Source: an uncultured Opitutia bacterium (lineage in GTDB: Bacteria; Verrucomicrobiota; Verrucomicrobiia; Opitutales; UBA953). From it: a DNA stretch of 53,547 bases. Where the stretch lies: assembly GCA_903850885.1 (NCBI GenBank), contig CAINMU010000139.1, forward strand, positions 1 to 53,547. Direction: 5' to 3'. The notes below the pieces were generated by a model. The model worked only from the letters and a program-made list of their open reading frames with translations. It was not told the DNA's origin and made no database searches. Positions 33,075-42,702 of the stretch are shown here, in pieces. Position 1 is the first letter of the stretch. Every line of letters begins with the position of its first letter. Position numbers and translations under genes: made by a program.

Positions 33075-34979
33075 TTACTTGTCGAAACGCTTACGCTCAT
33101 TTTCGGTGAGGTAGCGCTTGCGCATGCGGATGAAGTTCGGGGTCACTTCGACCAATTCATCGGTCTCAATATATTCGAGGCAGGCTTCAAGGGACATCTG
33201 GCGCATCGGCTTAATGCGAGCCGAGTCATCCGAACCCGAAGCGCGGACGTTGGAGAGCTTCTTGTTAATGACCAAGTTGATTTCGAGGTCATTGTCTTTG
33301 CAATGCTCGCCGACAATCTGGCCCATATAGATCTCGTCGGTTGGCTTCACGAAGAAGTCACCACGGTCGTACAGCCGGTCGAGGGAGTAAGCCGTGACGG
33401 CGCCTCCTTCTCCGCCGATCATCACGCCGGCCGAGCGGTGAGGGGCTTCGCCTTTGACGGGTTCATAACCGAGAAGGTTATGGTACATGACGGCATCGCC
33501 ACGCGTGGTGGTGAGCATCAAGGTGCGCAGACCGAAAAGAGAACGGGAGGGAATCTTGAATTCCATATGAATCCAGCCGCTGGTGCCAGCCTTGGCATCC
33601 ATCGTCTGCAGTTCACCGCGACGGCTCAAGACAAGCGCCATGACATCGCTCTGCGAGGCCTCCGGACAGTCGACAGCTAAAGTTTCGACGGGCTCGCACT
33701 GCACGCCATCAATCTGCTTCATAATCACCGTGGGCTTGCCGACGGAGAGTTCGTAACCTTCGCGACGCATCGTCTCAATGAGCACGCCAAGGTGCATCAA
33801 GCCACGACCCGAAACCTGGAAGGCATCGGCTCCGGCTTCGCGTTCGACGCGCAAGGCCACGTTCTTTTCAAGTTCCTTGATGAGACGTTCACCGACCTGA
33901 CGACCGGTGACGAATTTACCATCGCGGCCAGCAAAAGGAGAATCGTTGACGCGAAAGGCCATGGTCACGGTGGGCTCGTCGACACTGACGGGAAGCATCG
34001 GGCGCGGATCTTCTTGGTCCGTGATCGTAGCACCGATCTCGACGTGATCGAGACCGATGACGGCGCAGATATCGCCGGCCAGGACTTCCTGGGACTTGAC
34101 GCGGCCGAGGGCTTCAAAGACTTCGACTTCGAGGACGCGCTGTTTGAACTGTTCACCATTACGCGTGACCATCATGACCGGCATACCGGGGGCAATCTTA
34201 CCAGCGGTAACGCGGCCGACGGCGATACGACCGACGTAGTCGGAGTACAGCATGGCCGTCACCATAATCTGGAGCGGGTTGGCGAGGGCCTCGGCGCGAG
34301 ATTTGAAGCCAGCGGCAGCGCCACGCGAAGAACCTTCGGCGTAGGGCTCAGGGATCTTGTCGACGATCGTATAAAAGAGATCCATCAGGTCCTTCGGGCG
34401 CTTACCTTCGACCGTCTTGGCGCGATCAAGGGTGCCCCAGCCTTCGCGACCGGAGGCGTAGATAATCGGGAAATCGAGAGCTGATTCCGGAGCGTCGAGG
34501 GCGACGAGCAAGTCGAAAACTTCGTCGACGACGGCATCCGGACGGGCCGATGATTTATCGATCTTATTAATAACGACGATCGGCTTGAGTCCGAGGGCGA
34601 GCGCCTTGGAAAGCACGAAGCGAGTTTGCGGCATCGGACCTTCGAAAGAGTCAACGACAAGCAGACAACCGTCGGCCATGTTGAGCACGCGTTCGACTTC
34701 GCCGCCGAAGTCGGCGTGACCTGGGGTATCGATCAGGTTGATCTTGTATTCCTCTTTGTTGCGTGGGTCGATCCACTTGATCGCGCAGTTCTTGGCAGTG
34801 ATGGTGATACCGCGTTCACGCTCGAGGTCACCCGAGTCCATGATGAGGCCGTGTTGGCCACCGGCGAGTTTATCAAGGTCCTCAGCCCGGAACATACCGG
34901 ACTGGTAAAGGAGGCGGTCGGTCAGGGTAGTTTTACCATGGTCGACGTGAGCAATGACTGCGATGTTGCGGAGATGCAT
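33075..34979 (-). CDS. typA: TypA/BipA ribosome-associated GTPase
   Basis: 634 residues, slightly longer than the usual 605-615. A translational GTPase acting in 50S assembly and stress. [10 protein letters not shown] (10-19) is G1, ERGITI the switch I segment, [13 protein letters not shown]3 and [11 protein letters not shown]4. The C-terminal domain ending [48 protein letters not shown] is unique to TypA and confirms the name over EF-G or LepA. The gene before it on the minus strand is the M3 peptidase, 104 bases away, with a possible terminator between. Confidence 0.96.
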   Translation of the reverse strand: MHLRNIAVIAHVDHGKTTLTDRLLYQSGMFRAEDLDKLAGGQHGLIMDSGDLERERGITITAKNCAIKWIDPRNKEEYKINLIDTPGHADFGGEVERVLNMADGCLLVVDSFEGPMPQTRFVLSKALALGLKPIVVINKIDKSSARPDAVVDEVFDLLVALDAPESALDFPIIYASGREGWGTLDRAKTVEGKRPKDLMDLFYTIVDKIPEPYAEGSSRGAAAGFKSRAEALANPLQIMVTAMLYSDYVGRIAVGRVTAGKIAPGMPVMMVTRNGEQFKQRVLEVEVFEALGRVKSQEVLAGDICAVIGLDHVEIGATITDQEDPRPMLPVSVDEPTVTMAFRVNDSPFAGRDGKFVTGRQVGERLIKELEKNVALRVEREAGADAFQVSGRGLMHLGVLIETMRREGYELSVGKPTVIMKQIDGVQCEPVETLAVDCPEASQSDVMALVLSRRGELQTMDAKAGTSGWIHMEFKIPSRSLFGLRTLMLTTTRGDAVMYHNLLGYEPVKGEAPHRSAGVMIGGEGGAVTAYSLDRLYDRGDFFVKPTDEIYMGQIVGEHCKDNDLEINLVINKKLSNVRASGSDDSARIKPMRQMSLEACLEYIETDELVEVTPNFIRMRKRYLTENERKRFDK

Positions 34980-34999
34980 CTGTAAAGGTCTTACGCATA

Positions 35000-35030
35000 G
35001 GAAAATCCCCCTTGGCGCAAGGGGAATAAG
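35000..35030 (-). terminator. Possible intrinsic terminator after the M3 peptidase gene
   Basis: The perfect inverted repeat CCCCTTG / CAAGGGG (35008-35014 and 35018-35024), loop three bases, is followed on the minus strand by GATTTTCC, a short T run. It sits in the 104-base gap between the peptidase stop and the typA start and would end the peptidase message. The T tract is weak. Confidence 0.45.
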
Positions 35031-35083
35031 GCAATCCGCCCATATTATTGGGGGATGGGGTCACGGACGTCTCCGAACCCTTG

Positions 35084-37189
35084 TCAGGCTAGGCCATCCC
35101 GCACCAGCAGGGCTTCGGGATCGAGGTCACGCCCCATAAAATCACGAAAAAGCTCCTCGGCCGGCTCGGAATTGCCTTTTGAGAGTATTTTAGCCCTCAA
35201 TTCACGACCCACCTGAGGATTGAGCACCCCCTCCTTCAGGAAGCGGGTAAAAGCATCCGCCTCGAGCGCTTCCGCCCATTTATAAGAATAATAGCCCGCA
35301 GCATAGCCCGTGGCTTCGGAGAACAGGTGATTGAACCGACGCGTCATGGCGGGCCCACGACGGGTCGAGCGGGCCTGCCAAGGCGCAAAATCCTCATTCC
35401 AATGGGCGTCTAAATCGCGCCCCTTGAGTTCTTCGGCACGAATATGCAAATCGAGGTCGAGCTTGGAAAAGGCAAGTTGGCGCATGCAGGTCGAGGCCGC
35501 GCGGAAATTCGCGGCCGCATCAAGTTGCGCGAGCAGGTCAGAAGGCAAAGGAGCGCCGGTGACATGGTGGCGGGCGAACAGCGCCAAGGATTCTTCCTCC
35601 CAACACCAGTTTTCCAAGATCTGCGAAGGGAGTTCGACGAAATCCCAGGCGACGCGCACGCCGGCCAGGGATTCGACTTCGACCTCCCCCAGCAAATGGT
35701 GAAGCAGGTGGCCAAATTCATGGAAAACCGTCGTGACTTCGTCGTGGGTCAGTAGGGCCTGCTGACCCGTGACCGGCGGCGTGAAATTGCCGCACATCAA
35801 ACCGAGATGGGGGGCGAACGAACCATCAGCCCGTGGCCCACCCGTCCGGAAGAAATTCATCCACGCGCCACCCCGCTTCGATTCACGCGGAAACCAATCC
35901 GTGTAGAATGAGCCGAGATGACGGGCGCCATCACGCACTTCATAAAAACGTACTTCCGGATGCCAAACCTCCACCGGGGCGCCCTCCATTCGCGGAGCCG
36001 CGGCCGTGACAACGGAACGCACTCCGGTCACCGGATCGACCGTAAAGGTATCTCGTGCCACCACCTGAATCCCGAATAAACCGCCAAAGAGTTTGAACAT
36101 CCCCGCGATGACGCCGTCGACGGGGAACCAAGGCCGCAAAGCTTCGTCGTCGAAACCATGGCGCTCACGCCGCATTTTTTCTGAGAAATAACTGAACTCC
36201 CAGGGGTGCAACGGCCGCATCGCCTCACCGGACTTAGTCGCGCGGTATTGCTCGAGTTCGATGACTTCGGCTTCGAACTTAGGTCGGATACGCTGGCCGA
36301 TATCTTCAATGAATTTCAGGGCATTGGCACCCGTACGGGCCATCCGACGGGCGGTCGTGAAATCTGCGAAGTGTAATTTACCCAGGAGTAGGGCCTTCTC
36401 ATGTCGGAACGCTAGAATCTCGCCTACCAATGCCGTATTATCCCATTTATCTTTTAGGCCGACCTGACCGAGTCCCTCCCAGCAAAGCCGACGCAAATCG
36501 TCGTCGTCCGCATACTGGAGAATCGGAAAAACGGAAGGGGCCTGCAAAGTGAAACGCCACGATTCGGGGCGGCTCTTGGCGACCGCTGATTGCTTGGCCG
36601 CGGCGAGAGCACTGGCGGGCAAGCCGGCGAGACGTTTCTCATCGTCGACGAATAATTCCCATTCGTTCGTCGAATCGAGGACGTTTTCCGAATACTTCTG
36701 GGCCTTCTCCGCCAGGGCGGCATTAATGGCGGCGAGCCGATCTTTTTTGTCGGGAGGCAAGTCTGCACCGTTCTCCTCGAAGTCCGCCAGCGTCTCCTTG
36801 AGGAAGCGAAGCTGGACTCCCTTGAGCGCCTTGGCCTCGGTGGTATTCGCATAGCCCTTAAGCACGGCCCAGAGAGCTGGATCGAGGGTCAAAGAAGTAA
36901 AGAACGCCGTCACCTCAGGCATCAAAGCATTATAAACTTTTCTTAATTCTGGTGAATTAAGCACCGAGTCCAAGTGTGAAACCAAACCCCAAGCTCGAGA
37001 GAGTTCCCGCGTCGCCGACTCTAAGCCCAATAAAACCTGGGCGTAAGTAAGCTGTGCGGGTTTGAGGACCTTGATTGCCTCGACAGACACCCGAGCACGG
37101 CGAAGACCTTCGCGAATATCGGCCTCCACGCACGGCGGGGTCAAACGGCTCCATGCGAAAAGGAACTCATCAGCAAGAAAAGGGTGCAC
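35084..37189 (-). CDS. prlC: M3-family oligopeptidase (oligopeptidase A type)
   Basis: 701 residues. Cytoplasmic zinc oligopeptidase that breaks down small peptides, including cleaved signal peptides. HEFGHLLHH gives the zinc ligands His490 and His494 with catalytic Glu491, and Glu519 in DFVELPSQILENW is the third ligand. The C-terminal GYAAGYYSYKWAEALEADAF is the family's substrate-closing segment with Tyr residues. No signal peptide. E. coli PrlC is 680 residues, so the length fits. The 121-base gap to the divergent DUF151 gene holds no feature I can name. The symbol is by similarity. Confidence 0.9.
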   Translation of the reverse strand: MHPFLADEFLFAWSRLTPPCVEADIREGLRRARVSVEAIKVLKPAQLTYAQVLLGLESATRELSRAWGLVSHLDSVLNSPELRKVYNALMPEVTAFFTSLTLDPALWAVLKGYANTTEAKALKGVQLRFLKETLADFEENGADLPPDKKDRLAAINAALAEKAQKYSENVLDSTNEWELFVDDEKRLAGLPASALAAAKQSAVAKSRPESWRFTLQAPSVFPILQYADDDDLRRLCWEGLGQVGLKDKWDNTALVGEILAFRHEKALLLGKLHFADFTTARRMARTGANALKFIEDIGQRIRPKFEAEVIELEQYRATKSGEAMRPLHPWEFSYFSEKMRRERHGFDDEALRPWFPVDGVIAGMFKLFGGLFGIQVVARDTFTVDPVTGVRSVVTAAAPRMEGAPVEVWHPEVRFYEVRDGARHLGSFYTDWFPRESKRGGAWMNFFRTGGPRADGSFAPHLGLMCGNFTPPVTGQQALLTHDEVTTVFHEFGHLLHHLLGEVEVESLAGVRVAWDFVELPSQILENWCWEEESLALFARHHVTGAPLPSDLLAQLDAAANFRAASTCMRQLAFSKLDLDLHIRAEELKGRDLDAHWNEDFAPWQARSTRRGPAMTRRFNHLFSEATGYAAGYYSYKWAEALEADAFTRFLKEGVLNPQVGRELRAKILSKGNSEPAEELFRDFMGRDLDPEALLVRDGLA

Positions 37190-37310
37190 CCCAGAAAGTT
37201 GCCTATAAAACAGGTACCTTTCAAGGTCGGGTGCGGCTTAAAAGTAATTAAATTCGGGCTCGTCGTGCCTCGGGCTTGCGAAAAGGCCCCAGGCCGACAA
37301 GCGTCCAAAC

Positions 37311-37754
37311 ATGAGCAAACCGGAGGCAATCCCCGTAGTGGGCATCGAAGTCATCCCCACCAAAGGCGGGACGGCGGTTTTCCTTATAACCGAGAACAAA
37401 GCGATGGTGATCCAGGTCGACCCGTCGGTGGGCGAGGCCTTGCAGGGGGCCCTCAGCGGCAAAACCATTGATCGGCCTCAATCTCACGACCTGATGCTAC
37501 ACCTTCTCCTCGGGCTCGACGCCGTGGTCGTGCACGTGATCATCGTGGATGTCAAAGACGGGGTTTTCTTTGCCCGCATACTCGTCGGGCAAGACGGCCC
37601 CGTGGCGCGCAAAGTCGCCGAAGTCGACGCCCGCCCGAGCGATGCCTTAGTCCTGGCCGTCAAAGCCAAACGCCCGGTCTTCATCGCCAAAGCCGTCCTT
37701 GATGCGTGTGATGATATGACCGAAATGCTCACCCGCCTGCGTAAGCAAGCTTGA
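37311..37754 (+). CDS. Bifunctional nuclease family protein (DUF151)
   Basis: 147 residues. The core reads HDLMLHLLLGLDAVVVHVIIVDVKDGVFFARILV and EVDARPSDALVLAVKAKRPVFIAKAVLDA, matching DUF151 proteins (RPSDALALAVR and the following residues are the best-conserved part). Plant and some bacterial members cut both RNA and DNA; the bacterial function is unclear. It is coupled to the following dus gene by a TTGA overlap. Confidence 0.88.
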   Translation: MSKPEAIPVVGIEVIPTKGGTAVFLITENKAMVIQVDPSVGEALQGALSGKTIDRPQSHDLMLHLLLGLDAVVVHVIIVDVKDGVFFARILVGQDGPVARKVAEVDARPSDALVLAVKAKRPVFIAKAVLDACDDMTEMLTRLRKQA

Positions 37755-38809
37755 GCACGCCCTTACCATCGCCCGTCGTCGCGGGTACACGACCCTCGGT
37801 GCTCGCACCGATGCAAGACGTCACCACCACGGGCTTCATGCGCGTAATCGGCAGAAGGGGGGTGCCCGATTGGTTCGTCACCGAATACTTCCGTGTCCAT
37901 GAAACCTCGACACCAGAAAAGCATATCGTCGATTCCATCCTGAATCACGGCACGGGACGGCCGGTCTTCGCGCAACTCATCGGCGAAGACACGCCGCACA
38001 TCCTTCGCACGATTCGTGAGCTCGGCAAATTGCCCATCGCTGGCATCGACCTCAACATGGGTTGTCCGGCGCCCAAAGTCTACCGCAAGAACGTCGGCGG
38101 AGGATTGCTGCGCGATCCGGCTAAGATCGATGAGATCCTCGGAGCCATGCGCCAAGAAATCGCGGGGCGCTTTACCGTCAAGATGCGAATCGGTTTCGAC
38201 GGCCTCGAACGGTTCGATGAAATCTTAGCGATTGTCGCCAAACATAACGTCGACCTCCTGACCGTGCACGGACGGACCGTCAAAGGACTGTATTGGTCGG
38301 AGGTCGATTATACGGCGATTACGCGCGCGGTAAAAGCCGTCCCCTGCCCGGTGATTGCCAACGGCGACGTCATCAATGCCTCCAAAGCCCAACGTTTGAT
38401 CAATGAAACGGCGGCATGGGGCATGATGATGGGTCGGCACGCCATTCGTAATCCGTGGATTTTCCGACAATGGCGCGAAGTCCAACAAGGCCTCCCGATG
38501 TTCACTCCCACCCTCCAGGACGTACGGATTTACGTCCAGGAGCTGGCCGAGGAATGCTGCGACGTGACCCGGCCGGCAGAAAAACAAGCTGGGCGTTTAA
38601 AGAAATTCCTCAATTTCGTCGGACTGGCCGTCGATACCGAAGGCCAATTTCTCCACGACATGCGCCGCACCGAGACGATGACCGAACTGATGAAATGTTG
38701 CGACCTGTACCTGCTCGGGGAAAAGGCAGCCCTGCCCTACCCTGACGAGCCCCATCGCGGACTCATTGCTCGCCCCACCCGGGAGACCCAACAGACCTGC
38801 GAGCTTTAA
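37751..38809 (+). CDS. tRNA-dihydrouridine synthase
   Basis: 352 residues from TTG 37751, overlapping the DUF151 stop by four bases; no better start codon occurs before the first conserved segment SVLAPMQDVTTTGFMRVI. It is an FMN TIM barrel that reduces uridine in tRNA D-loops. NMGCPAPKVYRKNVGGGLL contains the catalytic Cys, VKMRIGFD and LTVHGRTVKGLYW bind tRNA and FMN, and VIANGDVINASKA and MMGRHAIRNPWIF complete the barrel. The set fits DusB/DusA-type enzymes but not one subfamily clearly. Confidence 0.92.
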   Translation: MSTPLPSPVVAGTRPSVLAPMQDVTTTGFMRVIGRRGVPDWFVTEYFRVHETSTPEKHIVDSILNHGTGRPVFAQLIGEDTPHILRTIRELGKLPIAGIDLNMGCPAPKVYRKNVGGGLLRDPAKIDEILGAMRQEIAGRFTVKMRIGFDGLERFDEILAIVAKHNVDLLTVHGRTVKGLYWSEVDYTAITRAVKAVPCPVIANGDVINASKAQRLINETAAWGMMMGRHAIRNPWIFRQWREVQQGLPMFTPTLQDVRIYVQELAEECCDVTRPAEKQAGRLKKFLNFVGLAVDTEGQFLHDMRRTETMTELMKCCDLYLLGEKAALPYPDEPHRGLIARPTRETQQTCEL

Positions 38810-39513
38810 GAAGCTTGGTCAGATCGGACGCCGGCCCGAAGACGACGATCACGGGCCAAGATAAAGAGGAGCGGCCCACCCACGACCAGCAGGGACCAAA
38901 GGCCGAGAACCAAAGCCCAGAACCCGCCCAATGAGCAATAGCAGGCCTGCTTCTTGCGTAATACATAATACCAAGGGAGACAGAGCGCTAAACCTACGGC
39001 GGAACCGGCAATAGATTTACCTACGAATTTTTCCACCGCATCGGCCTGGCCGCGCGCCCGATGCAATAACACCGGAATCCAGATCAGCCAGGACAGCACC
39101 CAGATGCCCAGCACCCCCAGGGTGCAACCCGTCGAATTAAAAGTCTTCGGATCGGCCTTAGGTGAAAAATAATAAAAATCAATCGAAGCAAAAAGCGGGA
39201 TGGCGATGAACAGGCCGCCTAAAAAAGCCGCTGCGATGATACGCGGTCCGAGCGCCGTCTTTTCCGTCGAATGCGTCGGCAAATGGATGGGCACCAAGAG
39301 TAAACATGCCTGCATGAAAGCGAGGCCCCAAAGAACCAGCGGCCAGAAGAAATCTTGTAATGCGTCGGCCTTGAGCAACCGCAGCGCAAAAATATTATCC
39401 GGGTCGATATCTTTAAAACTCCAGCTCACCACCCCAACGATTAACCACAGGAGCAGGTTAAAGCAGAAGGCCAAGGGGATCGAAAAAAGGAAGGCCTTAA
39501 GGAAGCGGAGCAT
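38806..39513 (-). CDS. Polytopic membrane protein of unknown function
   Basis: 235 residues, about six membrane segments (about 8-30, 55-75, 90-115, 130-150, 165-185 and 190-218). The segment RKKQACYCSLGGFWALVLGLWSLLVVGGPLLFILARDRRLRAG has a short Cys pair before the last spans. I do not recognise a family. It ends four bases into the dus gene's 3' end and is divergent from the Fe-S carrier gene across a 118-base gap in which I see no clear promoter. Confidence 0.6.
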   Translation of the reverse strand: MLRFLKAFLFSIPLAFCFNLLLWLIVGVVSWSFKDIDPDNIFALRLLKADALQDFFWPLVLWGLAFMQACLLLVPIHLPTHSTEKTALGPRIIAAAFLGGLFIAIPLFASIDFYYFSPKADPKTFNSTGCTLGVLGIWVLSWLIWIPVLLHRARGQADAVEKFVGKSIAGSAVGLALCLPWYYVLRKKQACYCSLGGFWALVLGLWSLLVVGGPLLFILARDRRLRAGVRSDQAS

Positions 39514-39631
39514 GGCTGGGGTGGGGTTACTCCTATCCTAGGCCATGGAGCCTTTAAATCCACGATAAAGAGGGGCAACCTGGAATCACCCGCACCTTGA
39601 CTCCCTGCAATTGCCCCTAAACTTATAGGGT

Positions 39632-39946
39632 ATGATCAATCTCACCGAAGCCGCCGCCGGGCAGGTCCGCGTCCTTCAGCAACAGGCTAATCCGGAGTCT
39701 GTCTTGCGCGTGCTCGTCGAGACCGGGGGTTGCTCCGGCTTTGAATATGGTATGGCCTTTGATGTTCGAAAAGACGGCGACTTGGAATTCGAGAGCCAAG
39801 GCCTTAAAATCCTAATCGATCCCACCAGCCACGCCTATCTCGACGGCTCCACGGTACACTTTGACGACGGCTTACATGGCAAAGGCTTTGAAGTCCGTAA
39901 CCCTAACGCCAGCAGTACCTGCGGGTGCGGCAAATCCTTTAGCTAA
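39632..39946 (+). CDS. A-type iron-sulfur carrier (HesB/IscA/ErpA family)
   Basis: 104 residues, the standard family length. The three cluster-binding cysteines are present: Cys34 in [11 protein letters not shown] and Cys97/Cys99 in [10 protein letters not shown]. Delivers Fe-S clusters to apoproteins. No isc or suf genes are nearby; an msrB gene follows four bases after the stop, so the pair may respond to oxidative stress. It cannot be assigned to IscA, SufA or ErpA. Confidence 0.93.
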   Translation: MINLTEAAAGQVRVLQQQANPESVLRVLVETGGCSGFEYGMAFDVRKDGDLEFESQGLKILIDPTSHAYLDGSTVHFDDGLHGKGFEVRNPNASSTCGCGKSFS

Positions 39947-39950
39947 AATC

Positions 39951-40529
39951 ATGAAAGCCACCCTCCTCGCCTTCGTCGCCTGCGGGCTCATGTCCCTCGG
40001 CATCACGACCGCCGAAGCCGCCACTCAACCCATGAAAGAAAAATCCTCCGATCAGAGCGCTGCGAATAAAGTGCTCGTCACCCTTGATGACGGCAAAGGC
40101 GGCCTGACCAAGCCCCAGCTCGTCGCGCGCGTCGTGAAGACCGATAAGGAATGGGCTGCGCAACTCACCCCGGAGCAGTATCGCATCACGCGCGCGAAAG
40201 GCACGGAACGGGCTTTTTGCGGCACCCTCCTGGACAACCATAAGATCGGCACCTACCACTGCCTCTGTTGCGACCTGCCGCTTTTCTCCTCTGACTCAAA
40301 ATTTAATTCCGGCACCGGCTGGCCGAGCTTCTTCCAGCCTGTTTCCAAGGAGAACGTCGCGACCATCGTGGATAACGCCTACGGTATGACGCGGACAGAG
40401 ATCCTCTGCGCCCGCTGCGACTGCCATCTCGGACACGTCTTCGAAGACGGGCCAAAGCCCACTGGCTTGCGCTACTGCCTGAATTCGGAATCCCTTAAGT
40501 TCAAAGAGCGCCCAACTGAAAAGAAATGA
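39951..40529 (+). CDS. msrB: Exported peptide-methionine (R)-S-oxide reductase
   Basis: 192 residues from ATG 39951. A signal peptide (about 1-23, ending AEAA) predicts export to the periplasm. The MsrB domain has [18 protein letters not shown] at its start, the zinc sites CLCCDLPLF and [12 protein letters not shown], and [13 protein letters not shown] with the catalytic Cys. The usual RYCINSASL differs only slightly. It repairs methionine sulfoxide in envelope proteins. Coupled to the A-type carrier gene upstream. Confidence 0.94.
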   Translation: MKATLLAFVACGLMSLGITTAEAATQPMKEKSSDQSAANKVLVTLDDGKGGLTKPQLVARVVKTDKEWAAQLTPEQYRITRAKGTERAFCGTLLDNHKIGTYHCLCCDLPLFSSDSKFNSGTGWPSFFQPVSKENVATIVDNAYGMTRTEILCARCDCHLGHVFEDGPKPTGLRYCLNSESLKFKERPTEKK

Positions 40530-40555
40530 TGCGTCGGCCGGACAGGGCGGACTGA

Positions 40556-41878
40556 TTACTTCTTCTTCGATTTAGCGCGCGCGGCCACCTTCTTGACTGG
40601 GGTGGCCTTCTTTTTGACGGAGGGCTTGGCCTTCGGTGCTTTCTTTTTGCCGCTCACCCGAGCCTTCACGGATGGCTTAGCCTTTTTAGAAACGGCGATG
40701 GGTTTCTTCTTCGCCGCGGCCGGCTTCTTCTTCGCCTTTACAGCGGTCTTTGGGGCCGACTTAGCCTTCTTGGTGGATGATTTTTTAGCCTTAACCGGGG
40801 CCTTCTTGGCCTTAGAGAGCTTTTTGGCCAGATGAGATGAAGCCGTATCCTCCTCGATTAAAACGGGTGGCTGCGGACGCTCCGCAGGACTTCCCTTCAC
40901 GGCCTTCCAGAGCTGCATACGCAAATCCTCTAAACCTTCGTGAGAGTAGCATGAAATCGGAATCACCAAATCTTTGATGCGCGATTTGAATTCCTTGAGC
41001 ATCTCGGCGGATGCCGGAAGATCCATCTTGTTGGCCACGATCAGACGCGGCTTAGCGGCGAGGATCTTGGAATAAAGGCGTAATTCCTTTTCCAGGATAC
41101 GGTGATCATCCCAGGGCTTACGATTTTCGCTGCCGGCCATATCGATAATGAAGACCAACAAAGCACAGCGTTCGATATGCCGCAGAAATTGGTGGCCAAG
41201 GCCACGGTTATCATGGGCCCCTTCGATCAGACCTGGAATATCGGCCATGACGATGCGACCGAAGACATGGGGGTATTCGATGACCCCGACATTAACGTGT
41301 AAAGTGGTGAAAGGATAAGGCGCCATCTTCGGCCGGGCCGCCGTAAGCAGATTGGTCAGCGAGGACTTACCGGCATTCGGATAGCCCACGAGGCCGATGT
41401 CGGCGATCGTCTTCAACACGATGCGGAACGAACCTTCTTCGCCGGGATAACCGGGGGTCGTGCGACGAGGCGCTTGGTTCACCGAACTTTTAAAGTTCAT
41501 ATTACCCTGACCGCCCTTCCCGCCGGCGAGCAAGATGACGCGCTCGCCATGTTCGGTCAGTTCGGCGACCAAGCGATTGGTACCCTCTTCAAGGATCTGC
41601 GTACCCGGAGGCACGGGCAGGACCAGATCGACCCCGTCCGGACCGGCACATTGGCGGCCCATGCCGGGCGTACCATTAGGAGCCCGACGATGAGGCTGCC
41701 AGCGGTAGGCCTGTAAATCTCCTTGATTACGGTCGCAGAGAAAAACGACATCGCCGCCCTTCCCGCCGTTACCGCCGTCGGGTCCGCCCTTCGGGATGAA
41801 CTTCTCGCGACGGAAGCTCACGCAGCCATGGCCGCCATCACCCGACTTCAAAATGACCTTGGCTTCGTCGATAAACAT
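40556..41878 (-). CDS. obgE: Obg-family GTPase with lysine-rich C-terminal tail
   Basis: 440 residues. The Obg domain (about 1-158, Gly-rich: KSGDGGHGCVSFRREKFIPKGGPDGGNGGKGG) is followed by the G domain with GYPNAGKSSL (G1), DIPGLIEGAHDNRGLGHQFL (G3) and VANKMDLPAS (G4), so it is a 50S-assembly and stress GTPase. The tail, residues 352-440, has 37 Lys in 89 residues, with Ala, Pro, Ser and Val and no acidic residue, like a histone H1 tail or the tails of some Verrucomicrobia DNA-binding proteins. It replaces the usual OCT domain. Probably binds rRNA or DNA. It is convergent with msrB. Confidence 0.93.
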   Translation of the reverse strand: MFIDEAKVILKSGDGGHGCVSFRREKFIPKGGPDGGNGGKGGDVVFLCDRNQGDLQAYRWQPHRRAPNGTPGMGRQCAGPDGVDLVLPVPPGTQILEEGTNRLVAELTEHGERVILLAGGKGGQGNMNFKSSVNQAPRRTTPGYPGEEGSFRIVLKTIADIGLVGYPNAGKSSLTNLLTAARPKMAPYPFTTLHVNVGVIEYPHVFGRIVMADIPGLIEGAHDNRGLGHQFLRHIERCALLVFIIDMAGSENRKPWDDHRILEKELRLYSKILAAKPRLIVANKMDLPASAEMLKEFKSRIKDLVIPISCYSHEGLEDLRMQLWKAVKGSPAERPQPPVLIEEDTASSHLAKKLSKAKKAPVKAKKSSTKKAKSAPKTAVKAKKKPAAAKKKPIAVSKKAKPSVKARVSGKKKAPKAKPSVKKKATPVKKVAARAKSKKK

Positions 41879-41937
41879 AAGCCGAAGGTTGAGACGACCC
41901 GAGCGGGGGTCGAGCAGGAAACTATTAACTTAAGCTC

Positions 41938-42702
41938 TCAAAGCCCGCGTGAACGACGCAACCAGCGTTCCAACGGGGAAAAGAAGATGAGATCGGCCAA
42001 TAGACCGACCAGCACGACGACGGTCATGACGCCCATGACTTGATCCATCCTGAGGAGCTCACGGCCGGCATGGAGCAGCGAGCCTAAACCGAAGCCGGTC
42101 AGGATGACCACGAAGATTTCGGCAGCCATCAACGAACGCCAGGCGAAGGCCCAGCCCTGCTTCATCCCGCTGAGGACGCCCGGAAGCGCCGCCGGCAGAA
42201 TAACGCGTAACCAAAGATGCCAGCCCTTGGAGCCCATCGTCATGGCTGCGCGGAGATACAGAGGTTGGACGTTTAAGACGGATTCCTGAACCGCAATGAC
42301 CACGGCCCAAATCGTCCCCATCACCACCACGAATAAAAGGGCAGATTCCTCCTGCCCAAACCAGAGCAATGCCAGCGGTACCCAGCACACGGAAGGCAGG
42401 GTCTGCAGGCCGAGAGCGAGGACCCCGAGCGTATCCCGAATCCAGCGGACGCGCGCACAGAGCGCGCCGAGCGGCACGCCTAAGGCCGCCCCGATGGCAA
42501 AACCGATAATCAGGCGGCGCATCGTCACCCAGGTGGCGGAAAGTAATTCACCGTTGAGCAACGAATCCCAAAACCATTTCAGGATCTGCGAAGGAGCGGG
42601 CACCAACACGTCGTTGACGTGTCCGACGCGGACAAACCATTCCCAGCCGCCGAGAAAAATAACGGCGACCAAAGTGGGGATGACAAAGCGGGGAAGTTTC
42701 AT
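41938..42702 (-). CDS. ABC transporter permease, sulfonate/nitrate/taurine type
   Basis: 254 residues, about six membrane segments. The EAA loop appears as AAMTMGSKGWHLWLRVILPAALPGVLSGMKQGWAFAWRSLMAAE, the BPD_transp_1 pattern used by SsuC and TauC. It forms an importer with the ATPase (4-base overlap, 42699-42702) and the binding protein encoded upstream on the minus strand. Substrate cannot be read from the permease. Confidence 0.9.
   Translation of the reverse strand: MKLPRFVIPTLVAVIFLGGWEWFVRVGHVNDVLVPAPSQILKWFWDSLLNGELLSATWVTMRRLIIGFAIGAALGVPLGALCARVRWIRDTLGVLALGLQTLPSVCWVPLALLWFGQEESALLFVVVMGTIWAVVIAVQESVLNVQPLYLRAAMTMGSKGWHLWLRVILPAALPGVLSGMKQGWAFAWRSLMAAEIFVVILTGFGLGSLLHAGRELLRMDQVMGVMTVVVLVGLLADLIFFSPLERWLRRSRGL

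Noticed and set aside
33792..34484. A 230-residue plus-strand open frame
   Set aside because: It is antisense to typA, whose motifs are intact throughout; the translation has repeated Asp/Asp-Gly runs typical of a reverse-strand shadow.
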